Origin: Desulfarculus sp.
Lineage (GTDB): Bacteria; Desulfobacterota; Desulfarculia; Desulfarculales; Desulfarculaceae
Reading direction: 5' to 3'
DNA: 14,154 nucleotides
Assembly (NCBI GenBank): GCA_020216805.1
Contig: JAIWNN010000116.1
Coordinates: 1 to 14,154, forward strand
Below the pieces are notes generated by a model, which saw only the letters and a program-made list of their open reading frames with translations, did no database searches and was not told the origin of the DNA. The translations under genes and the position numbers were made by a program. Below, piece after piece: positions 1 through 7,637 of the stretch. Position 1 is the stretch's first letter, and every line of letters begins with the position of its first letter.

Positions 1-144
1 TTTTTCCAGGTTGGCGACGTGGGGTCCCAGAATGAAGGACTGCTCCTCGAAGACCCGGCCCACCGCCGCCATCACTTCGTCCTTGATGGTGGCGAACTGG
101 GCCTTCAGGTCCAACAGGGGCACCGGGGAGTAGCTGGCGGTCAT
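1..144 (-). CDS. DegT/DnrJ/EryC1/StrS-family aminotransferase, N-terminal fragment (runs off the window)
   Basis: Only the first 48 codons are in the window; the gene continues past position 1. The minus strand reads from an ATG at 144-142, preceded by a strong Shine-Dalgarno sequence (AAGGAGGAAGC just before the ATG). The N-terminus contains [17 protein letters not shown], then an F-I-L-G-P-H-V segment. This matches the opening of PLP-dependent sugar aminotransferases of the DegT/DnrJ/EryC1/StrS type, which begin with a P-x-L-D-L-K-x-Q-x-x-x-I motif and then F-I-x-G-x-E/H-V. These enzymes transfer an amino group to nucleotide-linked keto-sugars during synthesis of surface polysaccharides. 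The catalytic lysine lies outside the window, so activity cannot be judged. It is divergent from the sirtuin gene across about 80 bp. The family call is firm; the sugar substrate is unknown. Confidence 0.85.
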   Translation of the reverse strand, partial: MTASYSPVPLLDLKAQFATIKDEVMAAVGRVFEEQSFILGPHVANLEK

Positions 145-225
145 GCTTCCTCCTTCGCGACCAGCGCGCCTTTGGCGCGACAACTTAGCCCGCGCGCGAA
201 ACAAATCGCTCTTGGCAGGTATAAC

Positions 226-1008
226 ATGAAAGGCCATGAATTGCAGTCACGGCTTCGCGAGGTGGCCGAGTTGATCTGCTCCGCCGACCAGGTGGTGGCG
301 TTGACCGGGGCCGGCATCAGCGTGGAGAGCGGCATCCCGGCCTTTCGCGGGGCCCAGGGGTTGTGGGAAAAATACGACCCCATGGACTTCGCGGCCATCG
401 ATTCCTTCCTGGCCGACCCGGCCCGGGTCTGGAAGATGCTTTTGGAGTTGGACCACCTGGTGCGCCAGGCCCAGCCCAATCCGGCCCACCAGGCCCTGGC
501 CCGGCTGGAAAAGCTGGGCAAGCTGGGCGCGGTGATCACCCAGAACATCGACGGCCTGCACCAGGCGGCCGGCAACCGCAACGTGATCGAGTTCCACGGC
601 TCCGGCCGCCGCCTGCGCTGCCTCTCCTGCGGCCGGCAGGTCGCGCGCCTGGAGGTGATCATGGACCCCCTGCCCCCGCGCTGCGCCTGCGGTGGGCTGA
701 TCAAGCCGGACATCGTCTTCTTCGGCGAGCCGATCCCCGAGCGCGCGGCCATGACCGCCTTCACCCTGGCCAGCGCCTGCCAGGTGATGCTGGTGATCGG
801 CACCAGCGCGGTGGTGGCCCCGGCCAGCCACCTGCCGCTGCTCGCCAAAAGCGGGGGGGCCAAGGTGGTGGAGGTGAACCTGGAGCCCACCCCGCTCTCC
901 CAGCGGGTCAGCGACTATGTCTTCCACTTCGGGGCCGGGGACCTGATGACCTGGCTGACCCAGGCGGTGGAGGACCTGATGGAGGAGCGGGGGGAGAAGA
1001 CGGGATGA
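226..1008 (+). CDS. Sir2-family NAD-dependent protein deacylase (sirtuin)
   Basis: This 260-aa protein has every core sirtuin motif: [15 protein letters not shown] (residues 28-42), [12 protein letters not shown] (105-116) with catalytic His124 in the following FHGS, four zinc-ligand cysteines (132, 135, 153, 155), KPDIVFFGE (160-168) and a later GTS. It should remove acyl groups from protein lysines, using NAD+ and releasing nicotinamide and O-acyl-ADP-ribose in the cytoplasm. The segment after residue 60 ([13 protein letters not shown]) lacks the Tyr-x-x-Arg pair of SirT5/CobB-type desuccinylases, so simple deacetylation is the likelier activity (inference). I chose the ATG at 226 because family homology begins a few residues later and the longer frame from position 19 runs antisense into the aminotransferase gene. 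The Shine-Dalgarno sequence is weak (GGCAGG). The stop overlaps the next start as ATGA, implying translational coupling to the glycosyltransferase. Confidence 0.95.
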   Translation: MKGHELQSRLREVAELICSADQVVALTGAGISVESGIPAFRGAQGLWEKYDPMDFAAIDSFLADPARVWKMLLELDHLVRQAQPNPAHQALARLEKLGKLGAVITQNIDGLHQAAGNRNVIEFHGSGRRLRCLSCGRQVARLEVIMDPLPPRCACGGLIKPDIVFFGEPIPERAAMTAFTLASACQVMLVIGTSAVVAPASHLPLLAKSGGAKVVEVNLEPTPLSQRVSDYVFHFGAGDLMTWLTQAVEDLMEERGEKTG

Positions 1009-2225
1009 TTCCCGAGCGGGATGCTGGCCACGCCCTGCGGGTCTGCCACGTCATCACCACCACCGAGCGGGGAGGGGCCGAGACCCAGCTTCTGCGCCTG
1101 GTGGAAGCCCTGGGGCCGCCGCAGCACCGGCACCAGGTGATCTGCCTGCGGCCGGAGGGCGAGCTGGCCGGGCCCCTGCGCGCGGCCGGGGCCCAGGTCA
1201 CGGCCCTGAACCTGCGCCCCAGCCTGGGGGCGCTGGTGGGCGGGGCGCGGGCGTTGCGCCGGATCGTGGCCCAATCCGATCCCCACCTGGTGCAGACCTG
1301 GCTCTACCACGCCGACCTGCTGGGGGCCCTGGCGGTCTGGAAGCGACCCTTGGTCTGGGGCCTGCGCAACTCGGACCTGGATCTCTCGCGCCACGCCTGG
1401 ACCACCCGGGCGGTGGTGCGGGCCTGCGCGCTCCTCGCCCGGCGGCCCCGGGTCATCGTGGCCAACTCCCAGGCCGGGGCGCGGCTGCACCAGGACCTGG
1501 GCTATCCGGCCCGGAAGATGCGGATCATCCCCAACGGCTTCGACTGCGACCGTCACCGACCCGACCCGGCCGAGCGCGTCCGGCGGCGGGCGGAGCTGGG
1601 GCTGGACCATGACGCGTTGCTGGTGGGGATGGTGGCCCGCTTCGACCCGGCCAAGGACCACGCCGGCTTCCTGGACGCGGCCCGGGTCCTGGCCGGCCGG
1701 CTGCCCCGGGTGCGCTTCCTGCTCATCGGCAAGGGAGTCACCGCGGACAACCCGGCCCTGGCCGGGTGCGCCGCCCCGCCCCTGGCCGGGCGCTGCCATC
1801 TGCTGGGACCGCGCGACGACGTCCCGGCCTGGCTCAACGCCCTGGATCTGTATCTGCAAAGCTCGCGCAGCGAGGGGATGCCCAACGCCCTGGGCGAGGC
1901 CATGGCCAGCGCGGTGCCCTGCGTGGCCACCGACGCCGGCGACACCCGGCTGTTGTTGGGCGATTGCGGGCTGGTGACGCCCCCCGGCCAACCCTACGCC
2001 CTGGCCGAGGCCGCGGCCATGATCTTGGAACTGCCGGCGGCCCTGCGGGCCGGGCTGGGCGCGGAGGCGCGGGAGCGCATCCGGCGGCGTTTTTCCCTGG
2101 AGAGCATGGCCCGGGCCTTCGCCGAGCTCTATGGCGAGCTGGGCGGAACCACTTCCAGGCGATCCACCAGCACCGCGCAAACTCGCTCCGGACAGGCGGA
2201 CCAGACCAGCTCCAGCGAGTGTTGA
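1005..2225 (+). CDS. GT4-family (group 1) glycosyltransferase
   Basis: This 406-aa protein has the GT-B fold of retaining glycosyltransferases. The N-terminal acceptor domain begins with HVITTTERGGAETQLLRL (from residue 15), a Gly-Gly-Ala-Glu loop typical of family 4. IPNGFD (175-180) and GMVARFDPAKDH (about 207) mark the linker and the second Rossmann domain. The donor-site E-x7-E motif is E290...E298 inside SEGMPNALGEAMA. It probably adds a sugar from a nucleotide donor to a surface polysaccharide or lipid intermediate at the inner face of the membrane; the substrate is unknown. The ATG at 1005 overlaps the sirtuin stop and has a GGGGGAG ribosome site 8 bases upstream. Family homology ends near residue 382. 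The last 24 or so residues are a Ser/Thr/Arg/Gln-rich tail encoded opposite the 3' end of the convergent membrane-protein gene, so the native stop may have been lost. Confidence 0.93.
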   Translation: MIPERDAGHALRVCHVITTTERGGAETQLLRLVEALGPPQHRHQVICLRPEGELAGPLRAAGAQVTALNLRPSLGALVGGARALRRIVAQSDPHLVQTWLYHADLLGALAVWKRPLVWGLRNSDLDLSRHAWTTRAVVRACALLARRPRVIVANSQAGARLHQDLGYPARKMRIIPNGFDCDRHRPDPAERVRRRAELGLDHDALLVGMVARFDPAKDHAGFLDAARVLAGRLPRVRFLLIGKGVTADNPALAGCAAPPLAGRCHLLGPRDDVPAWLNALDLYLQSSRSEGMPNALGEAMASAVPCVATDAGDTRLLLGDCGLVTPPGQPYALAEAAAMILELPAALRAGLGAEARERIRRRFSLESMARAFAELYGELGGTTSRRSTSTAQTRSGQADQTSSSEC

Positions 2226-4489
2226 CCCCGGGGCACCTCACCCAGGGGGACTTCCAGGTCATGATAACGGTCCCGCCAGGGGAAGCGATACACAACCCCG
2301 CCATCCAGCACGATGCTCACCTCGCCCGGGCGGCCGGGCTTGCCCACCACCCGCAGCCCGGCCTCGCCGCCGGGGAAGAACAGCCGCCCCTGCAGCCGCC
2401 CGCCGTCCATCAGCACCGCCCCGCGCACGGTGTTGGGATAGACGTATTCCACGTATAGGCTGCCCCCGGAGACCCGCATCTGCTCGGCCTCCACGAAGGT
2501 CGGCGGCCAGAGCCGGGCCGCGCCCAGCCCCGCCGCCAAGAGCAGCAGCACGGCCAAGGCCAGGGCCGAGAGTTCGGTTCCGCTCCAGGCGGCCGGCGGC
2601 GGAGCGGCCGCGGCGGCGGGTCGTTCGGGAGCGGCCGGGGCTTCCGCCCGGGCCAGCCGCCGCCAGATCAACAGACCCAAGCCGGTGACGATCACGGCCA
2701 GCCCCAGGGTCCAGGGCTTGAACGCCGGGGAGCGGGTGAAGGCGCTGGGCAGCAGGTGGTGCAGGTCCAGGCCCAGGTTGTCCTGCAAACCCCGCAGCAG
2801 GGGGTTCACTCCCAGGGGCGGGGAGTAGCGGGCCTGGGCCACCAAGGTGGCCAGCCAGGCGTAGAGCAGGGTCTGGCTGGCTGGCAGCCAGGCCAGGAGC
2901 CGCAGCCAGGGGCGGTCCAGGGCCGAGAAGGCCAGCCCCAGGAACAGGGCCAGGGGCGGCAGGGCGGCGGCCAGGAAGCGGGCCGGGCCGGCAAAGCCGC
3001 CGTACCACTGGAACCAGCGGGTGTAGCAGAGCACCGCCAGGTAGATGACCAGGGGGACCAGGACTTGGAGGCTGGGCCGCAGGCGCAAGCGCAGTCCGGC
3101 CGGAATCCCGGCCAAGGCCAGAACGAAAACCGGGGCTACCACCGCCAGGCCGAAGGTCTGGTCCAGGGCCACTCCCCGCAAAAGGATCAGGATCGGCTGC
3201 AGGGGATGGCCGGCCCGCTCCAGGTTCCAGCGCAGGACGTCCACCTGGCTCCAGACCCAGCCCGGCCACCATTCCCGGGGCAACCACAGGGCCATCGCCC
3301 CGGCCAGCAGCACCAGCCCGACGGCGAGCGCGCCCACCAAGCCCCAGCCCAGGCGGCGGGCCAGCAACTGGCAACCACCCAGGAGCAGCAGCCCGCCGGC
3401 CAAGGGTGCCAGCCGGCCCTTGACCACCATCAGCAGCACCGCGCAGAGCACCAACCCCGCGCCCCTGAGCCAGGGGGAGTCCTCCAGGCGCAGGAGCAGG
3501 CGCAGCCCCACCATCAGCAGCAGCATGCCCACGGTGTCGGGAAAGACCTGCTGGCTGATCAGGAGCACCGGAGCGGAGAGCAGGGTCAGGCCCGCGGCGG
3601 CGGCGGCCGGGCCGGGGCGCAGGCGGCATTCGGAGAGCCAGGCCAGCAGTTGGCCGGCGGTGAGCGCCAGGATCGCGGCCAGCAATAGCAGCACCCCCAG
3701 GCGGCCGCCCAGCCAATAGGCGGGCGTGATCAACCAGGGAAAGACGCCTCCGGCGTGCCGGGTGGAAAAAGCCAGCTCCGGGGACCAGCGCGCCCAGTAG
3801 AACGACCGATACTCCTGGTCCTTGGCCGCCTGGGACACGTCGCTGGTGGCGTGGCGGGCCAGGCTGTGGGCGATGAGCAGATAGCCCACCTCGTCGCTGG
3901 CCGAGGACAGGGCCTGGTGGCTCCAGCCGGCCAACGGCCCCAACAGGGCCAGGCCCACCAGGAAGACCGCCAACTGCCGGCGCGGGCCCAGCCCCTCTCC
4001 CGGCTCCATCCCCTGGACCAGGAAACCCCGCCACAACACCCAGACCAGGAGCCCGCCCTTGGCCGCGGCCAGGCCCAGGTAGGCCAGGCCCAGGGCGGCC
4101 AGACCATTGCCCAGCTCGCGCCAAACCAGGGGCAGGGCCAGGAAGGCGGGCAGGGTCAGGTAGCTGTAGGCGTCCAGGCGCAGGGCGCGGCGGGCGGGGC
4201 GGGACTCGGCCCGGGAGCCGGGCCAGAGGAAAAGGAGCAGGTCCAGCACCAGGCTGGGCAGCCAGACCACCAGGGGCGGGGCCAGGCTGACAAACAGGCG
4301 CAGGCCCTCCGGCCGCGCCACCGCCGCCAGGGCCCCTTCCTGGGCCAAGTCGGGCAGGCCCAGGTGCTCCCACATCAGCCAGATCAAGACCGACCCCAGG
4401 GCCGCGGTCAACAGCCCCAGGCCCAGGTGCTGGCCCAACAGGGCCAACCCCGGCCAGGGGTCGGTCGCGGTCTTCCCCGCCTCCGACAC
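2129..4489 (-). CDS. Large multi-pass membrane protein, GT-C glycosyltransferase-like, with C-terminal beta-rich domain
   Basis: This 786-aa protein has roughly a dozen hydrophobic segments between residues 15 and about 655. After the early helices comes a loop with an acidic pair in SASDEVGYLLIAHSLA (D199, E200), then a soluble stretch rich in Trp, Tyr and Arg. This is the layout of GT-C enzymes (ArnT/PMT/GT39-like), whose first periplasmic loop carries catalytic acids and which use polyprenyl-phosphate sugars. The 125 or so residues from 661 on are hydrophilic and beta-strand-like, probably a periplasmic domain. Start: a GTG at 4489-4487, preceded by GGGAGGGG at good spacing. The 3' end overlaps the convergent glycosyltransferase by 97 bp; the final 31 residues here (L-V-W-S-A-C ... 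V-D-R-L-E-V) look like an ordinary beta domain. Related membrane families without enzymatic activity are possible. The donor and acceptor cannot be read from the sequence. Confidence 0.85.
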   Translation of the reverse strand: MSEAGKTATDPWPGLALLGQHLGLGLLTAALGSVLIWLMWEHLGLPDLAQEGALAAVARPEGLRLFVSLAPPLVVWLPSLVLDLLLFLWPGSRAESRPARRALRLDAYSYLTLPAFLALPLVWRELGNGLAALGLAYLGLAAAKGGLLVWVLWRGFLVQGMEPGEGLGPRRQLAVFLVGLALLGPLAGWSHQALSSASDEVGYLLIAHSLARHATSDVSQAAKDQEYRSFYWARWSPELAFSTRHAGGVFPWLITPAYWLGGRLGVLLLLAAILALTAGQLLAWLSECRLRPGPAAAAAGLTLLSAPVLLISQQVFPDTVGMLLLMVGLRLLLRLEDSPWLRGAGLVLCAVLLMVVKGRLAPLAGGLLLLGGCQLLARRLGWGLVGALAVGLVLLAGAMALWLPREWWPGWVWSQVDVLRWNLERAGHPLQPILILLRGVALDQTFGLAVVAPVFVLALAGIPAGLRLRLRPSLQVLVPLVIYLAVLCYTRWFQWYGGFAGPARFLAAALPPLALFLGLAFSALDRPWLRLLAWLPASQTLLYAWLATLVAQARYSPPLGVNPLLRGLQDNLGLDLHHLLPSAFTRSPAFKPWTLGLAVIVTGLGLLIWRRLARAEAPAAPERPAAAAAPPPAAWSGTELSALALAVLLLLAAGLGAARLWPPTFVEAEQMRVSGGSLYVEYVYPNTVRGAVLMDGGRLQGRLFFPGGEAGLRVVGKPGRPGEVSIVLDGGVVYRFPWRDRYHDLEVPLGEVPRGQHSLELVWSACPERVCAVLVDRLEVVPPSSP

Positions 4490-4518
4490 TAGCCCCTCCC
4501 GACGCCGCCAGGAGAAAG

Positions 4519-4539
4519 GCGCGCCGCCAAGGGGCGCGC
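4519..4539 (-). terminator. GC-rich hairpin between the 199-aa gene and the membrane-protein gene
   Basis: GCGCGCC (4519-4525) pairs with GGCGCGC (4533-4539) around a 7-base loop. It follows the stop of the minus-strand gene at 4610 by about 70 bp and precedes the next minus-strand start at 4489. On the minus strand the hairpin is followed by only a weak pyrimidine run (CTTTCTCC), so it may be a weak terminator or simply a stable leader structure. Confidence 0.25.
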
Positions 4540-4609
4540 GGCCTGGCCGCCGCCCCGAACCGGGCGACGGTCGCGGGTCAGTTTAGCATAACCAACGCCG
4601 GAGACGATG

Positions 4610-5209
4610 CTATTCCGGGGTGGTGGCCGGCCCGAACTCGTAGAGGAAGGCCAGCTCCAAGCGGCGGTCCAGCTCGGGCAGCAGGCGCTCCTGGAGATGG
4701 GCCACCAGGGGGGCCGGATCCGACAGGTGCTCGCCCAGCATGGTGGCGGCCAGGTGGGCGAAGGCCTCCAGAGGGTCGCCCTTCTCGCCGTCCAGATACC
4801 AGTCCACCCGGTCCAGGAACTGGTGCAGGGGGTCGGAGGGCTGGGCGTAAAGCTGGCTGTAGCAGAGGCTGAAACAGGGCAGCAGAAGGCCGCGCAAGAG
4901 CTCTGAGAGCCCGGAGCGGCTCAACGCCTCCTCGCGCCCCAGGCGCTCCAGGGCGTGCAGGGCCATGATCACCGGCAACTCGTCGGTCAGGACCTGGACC
5001 AACTCACGGCGTCCCTTTTTGCTCAACGAGCCGGCCGCCGCCCCCACCATGGCCGCCGCCTGTTCGGGGATGTCGCGGGAAAGCAGGCCGTAGATGCGCA
5101 GGCACAGGCGGTTCAGGCGCAGGAGCTGGGCCGGCTCCGGGGGCAGGGCCCCGCCCAGGTCGGGCAGGCGCAGGTTCTGGCGGTGATCGCTCAAGCTCGC
5201 GTTCCCCAT
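4610..5209 (-). CDS. Uncharacterised all-helical cytoplasmic protein (199 aa)
   Basis: I do not recognise this family. The protein is rich in Leu, Ala, Glu and Arg, with no signal peptide, no clear transmembrane helix and no catalytic motif; the pattern suggests a compact alpha-helical bundle. Visible landmarks are LLRLNRLCLRIYGLLSRDIP (about residues 29-48), SLSKKGRRELVQVLTDELP (about 62-80), a cysteine/tyrosine patch PCFSLCYSQLY (about 115-125) and FLDRVDWYLDGEKGD (about 136-150). Codon composition and frame openness match neighbouring genes, so I regard it as real. Start: ATG at 5209-5207, without a recognisable Shine-Dalgarno sequence; a TTG five codons downstream is a weaker alternative. 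It is transcribed divergently from the CoA-transferase-GNAT gene, and a plausible promoter lies at 5243-5273. Nothing in the sequence assigns a function. Confidence 0.75.
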   Translation of the reverse strand: MGNASLSDHRQNLRLPDLGGALPPEPAQLLRLNRLCLRIYGLLSRDIPEQAAAMVGAAAGSLSKKGRRELVQVLTDELPVIMALHALERLGREEALSRSGLSELLRGLLLPCFSLCYSQLYAQPSDPLHQFLDRVDWYLDGEKGDPLEAFAHLAATMLGEHLSDPAPLVAHLQERLLPELDRRLELAFLYEFGPATTPE

Positions 5210-5242
5210 GCAGAGAGAGGGTGGATGGAATGGGTAAAACCA

Positions 5243-5273
5243 ATCATATACCCCTGCCGGGCCGGCCTGGCAA
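5243..5273 (-). promoter_or_regulatory. Candidate sigma-70 promoter for the 199-aa gene
   Basis: On the minus strand, a -35-like TTGCCA (5273-5268, five of six consensus bases) lies 17 bp upstream of TATATG (5250-5245) and 19 bp upstream of TATGAT (5248-5243, five of six). Transcription would begin near 5236, giving a leader of about 27 nt before the ATG at 5209. It sits in the short, relatively AT-rich patch of this divergent intergenic region. The match is by eye only. Confidence 0.35.
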
Positions 5274-5344
5274 GCCCTGGGCGGCCCTCCCCGGGGGGCT
5301 TTATGTTGGACCGCGCCTGGGTTATGGTGGGAGCATCCCTGATT

Positions 5345-5349
5345 GGAGG
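5345..5349 (+). promoter_or_regulatory. Shine-Dalgarno site that decides the start of the CoA-transferase-GNAT gene
   Basis: GGAGG lies six bases before a GTG at 5356, which is in frame with the CoA-transferase ORF. The overlapping ATG at 5354 is in another frame. The alternative in-frame starts (GTG 5221, ATG 5230) have no such site, would add a Gly/Pro-rich segment unlike the family, and would leave only about 11 bp between divergent start codons. Confidence 0.6.
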
Positions 5350-5355
5350 CCGGAT

Positions 5356-7236
5356 GTGGGATGGCGGGAGATTTATGACCAGCGCCGCACCAGCGCCAAG
5401 CGGGCGCTGAAGGCGGTGCGAAGAGGGGCCCGGGTCTTCGTGGGCAGCGCCTGCGCCGAGCCCCGGGCCCTGGTCTCGGCCCTGTTGCAGCGGGCCGACG
5501 ACCTGCACGACGTGGAGATCCTGCACTTCGTGACCCTGGGCCAAGCCGATTACACCGACAAGCGCTTCGACCGGCGCTTTAGGCACAACGCCTTCTTCGT
5601 CGGCCCGGCCACCCGCGAGGCGGTCCACCAGGCCCGGGCCGACTACACCCCCATCTTCATGCACCAGATCGGCCGGCTCTTCAAACAGCGCGACCTGGAG
5701 CTGGACGTGGCCTTGATCCAGGTCAGCCCCCCGGACGAGCACGGCTTCGTCAGCCTGGGCATCGGGGTGGACGTGGCCCGCTCGGCGGCCGAGAGCGCCG
5801 CCCACGTCATCGCCCAGGTCAACCGCCACATGCCCCGCACCATGGGCAACTCCTACCTGCACGTGCGCCAGATCCACGCCTTCGTGGAGCAGGACGAGCC
5901 CCTGATGGAGTTCGTCTACCCTCCGGCCGACGCGGTGGGCCAGAAGATCGCCCAACTGGCCGCCCGGCTGGTGAACGACGGCGACACCGTGCACATCGGC
6001 TACGGCCACATCCCCTACCAGGCGCTCTCCTTCCTGGGCGACAAGCGCGAGCTGGGCTTCCACACCGAGGTGGTCAGCGACGCCTTCATCGACCTGATCG
6101 AGGCCGGGGTCATCACCGGCAGCCGCAAGACCCTCCTGCCCGGCCGCATCGTCTGCTCCTTCTGCATCGGCACCCGCCGCGTCTACGACTACGTGGACCG
6201 CAACCCCATCTTCCTCTTCCTGCCCAGCGAGCAGGTCTACGACCCCCTGGAGATCGCCAAAAACCAACACATGATCAGCCTGGGCAGCGCCATGGAGGTG
6301 GACCTGACCGGCCAGGTCTCGGCCGAGAGCGGCGGCTACCATTTCTATTCCGGCATCGGGGGGCGGCTGGATTTCATCCGCGGCGCGGCCATGAGCCAGG
6401 GCGGACGCTCGGTGCTCTGCCTGCCCAGCACCGACCGCCAGGCGACCCAAAGCCGCATCGTCCCCCGCCTGGCCGAGGGCGCCGGGGTCATCGCCACCCG
6501 GGGCGACGTGGACTACATCGTCACCGAGTACGGCATCGCCTACCTGCACGGCAAGAGCATCCGCGAGCGGGCCCTGGCCCTGATCAACATCGCCCACCCC
6601 CGCTTCCGGCCGCAACTCCTGGCCGCGGCCAAGGAAAACGCCTACGTCTATCCCGACCAGATCCTGTTGAACGCCGAACAGGACCTCTATCCCGAATGGG
6701 CCGAGGCCGACGAGATCATCAAGGGCGGCCTGGCGGTCCACATCCGGCCCATCCGCCCCACCGACGAGGTCCTGCTCCAGGAGTTCTTCTACAGCCACTC
6801 CGACGAGACCATCTACAACCGCTACTTCCGGCCGGTGCGCGCCCTGCCCCACGTCACCGCCCAGGGCCTGGTCAACGTGGACTACCGCCAGCACATGGCC
6901 CTGGTGGCCACCACCGGCCCCATCGGCAAGGAGAAGATCATCGGGGTGGGGCGCTACTCCCTGGGCGACGAGAGCGGCCTGGCCGAGGTGGCCTACACCA
7001 TCAGCGACCACTACCAGGGCCTGGGCCTGGGCGGGGTGCTGCAAAAACACCTGACCGCCTATGCCCAGCGCCAGGGCGCGCCGGGCTTCTGGGCGGTGAG
7101 CTTCGGCTCCAACAAGGCCATGCTCAGCGTCTTCGGCAAGCTGGGTCCCTACACCAAGACCGTGATCGAGCCCGGCATCTGGCGGGTGGAGCACTGGTTC
7201 AAGGACGGCGGGACCAAGGACGGCGCCGGGGATTAG
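5356..7236 (+). CDS. Acetyl-CoA hydrolase/CoA-transferase fused to a C-terminal GNAT acetyltransferase domain
   Basis: From the GTG at 5356 this encodes 626 aa. Residues 1 to about 440 form an acetyl-CoA hydrolase/4-hydroxybutyrate CoA-transferase fold: RVFVGSACAEP near the start, then FHTEVVSDAFIDLIEAGVIT with Glu238, the position of the glutamyl-CoA nucleophile in this family, then SGIGGRLDFIRGAA and VTEYGIAYLHGK. From about residue 457 (VHIRPIRPTDE) a GNAT domain follows, with an acetyl-CoA-binding loop YQGLGLGGVL near 552-561. The CoA-transferase half should move CoA between short-chain carboxylates or hydrolyse acyl-CoA; the GNAT half probably acetylates a small molecule or protein lysine. 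The fusion occurs in other Deltaproteobacteria (from memory). It is divergent from the 199-aa gene, and an AT-rich island follows its TAG stop. If the upstream starts were used, the protein would be up to 671 aa. Confidence 0.93.
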   Translation: MGWREIYDQRRTSAKRALKAVRRGARVFVGSACAEPRALVSALLQRADDLHDVEILHFVTLGQADYTDKRFDRRFRHNAFFVGPATREAVHQARADYTPIFMHQIGRLFKQRDLELDVALIQVSPPDEHGFVSLGIGVDVARSAAESAAHVIAQVNRHMPRTMGNSYLHVRQIHAFVEQDEPLMEFVYPPADAVGQKIAQLAARLVNDGDTVHIGYGHIPYQALSFLGDKRELGFHTEVVSDAFIDLIEAGVITGSRKTLLPGRIVCSFCIGTRRVYDYVDRNPIFLFLPSEQVYDPLEIAKNQHMISLGSAMEVDLTGQVSAESGGYHFYSGIGGRLDFIRGAAMSQGGRSVLCLPSTDRQATQSRIVPRLAEGAGVIATRGDVDYIVTEYGIAYLHGKSIRERALALINIAHPRFRPQLLAAAKENAYVYPDQILLNAEQDLYPEWAEADEIIKGGLAVHIRPIRPTDEVLLQEFFYSHSDETIYNRYFRPVRALPHVTAQGLVNVDYRQHMALVATTGPIGKEKIIGVGRYSLGDESGLAEVAYTISDHYQGLGLGGVLQKHLTAYAQRQGAPGFWAVSFGSNKAMLSVFGKLGPYTKTVIEPGIWRVEHWFKDGGTKDGAGD

Positions 7237-7433
7237 GCCTTCTCTTTAGATAAGGAAAAGTTTGATCAAGGTGCAAAATTAGCTCCTTTAGGGAATGTTC
7301 GTTTCAGAAAGAATCGTTTAATCTGATATCTGACGATGTGGCCGATCGCAGCAGGGTTTGTCTTCGCCGCAGTCAGCCACAAAGTAGATTGGCCCTCTTA
7401 AAACAAAGTTCCTGTAATTATAAGGAGTTAGCC
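7237..7433 (+). other. AT-richer leader region upstream of the small Tyr-rich ORF
   Basis: About 197 bp between the CoA-transferase stop and the small ORF are visibly AT-richer than the flanking genes. No intact gene is present. I found no convincing -35/-10 pair, and a search by eye for a GEMM c-di-GMP riboswitch core was negative. One weak inverted pair, TGTGGC (7337-7342) and GCCACA (7376-7381), encloses a 33-nt segment and might form a long-loop hairpin. A promoter for the small ORF presumably lies here. Confidence 0.4.
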
Positions 7434-7631
7434 ATGAGCACAAATGATCCCTTCATCAGAGACAGTTACAACTACCACACGAGCAATGGTACTTACGAAA
7501 CTACCTACACTACTTCTATGGCGGTCGGAGCTGACCAGGCACGACTCGGTTACTCCTGCTCGCCTCAACAACACTACGAATCGTATACTGAGTACAACAA
7601 CCGGCTTCTTGGCTACAATAATAACAAATAA
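7434..7631 (+). CDS. Small Tyr/Asn/Thr-rich protein of unknown function (65 aa)
   Basis: I do not recognise this protein. Of 65 residues, 9 are Tyr (12, 14, 21, 25, 40, 48, 51, 54, 61), 8 Asn, 8 Thr and 7 Ser, with a single Cys42 and a C-terminal YNNNK. It is hydrophilic, with no signal peptide or membrane helix, and looks like a low-complexity, possibly disordered polypeptide. Support for a real gene: a strong ribosome site (AAGGAG, 6 bases before ATG) and a strong intrinsic terminator whose stem begins seven bases after the TAA. Codons are AT-richer than those of every neighbouring gene (for example AAT, ACT, AGA), suggesting recent acquisition. An in-frame extension upstream to 7338 has no ribosome site. 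Alternatives are a leader peptide, a toxin, a peptide-natural-product precursor or a regulatory RNA with a chance ORF. Confidence 0.6.
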   Translation: MSTNDPFIRDSYNYHTSNGTYETTYTTSMAVGADQARLGYSCSPQQHYESYTEYNNRLLGYNNNK

Positions 7632-7637
7632 TTTATC

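Noticed and set aside
19..225. N-terminal extension of the sirtuin
   Set aside because: Antisense to the aminotransferase start, no ribosome site, and no sirtuin homology.
915..2180. Minus-strand open frame (421 codons) antisense to the GT4 gene
   Set aside because: Gln/Gly/Pro-rich shadow; the plus strand has the E-x7-E glycosyltransferase signature.
2259..4373. Second long minus-strand frame (704 codons) overlapping the GT-C-like protein
   Set aside because: Pro/Gly/Ala/Arg-rich shifted frame; the chosen frame has clean membrane helices and a Shine-Dalgarno GTG start.
5191..7194. Long open frame on the minus strand (667 codons) antisense to the CoA-transferase-GNAT gene
   Set aside because: It is a GC-rich mirror frame full of Val/Gly/Asp/His repeats without motifs, while the plus strand encodes complete, recognisable domains.
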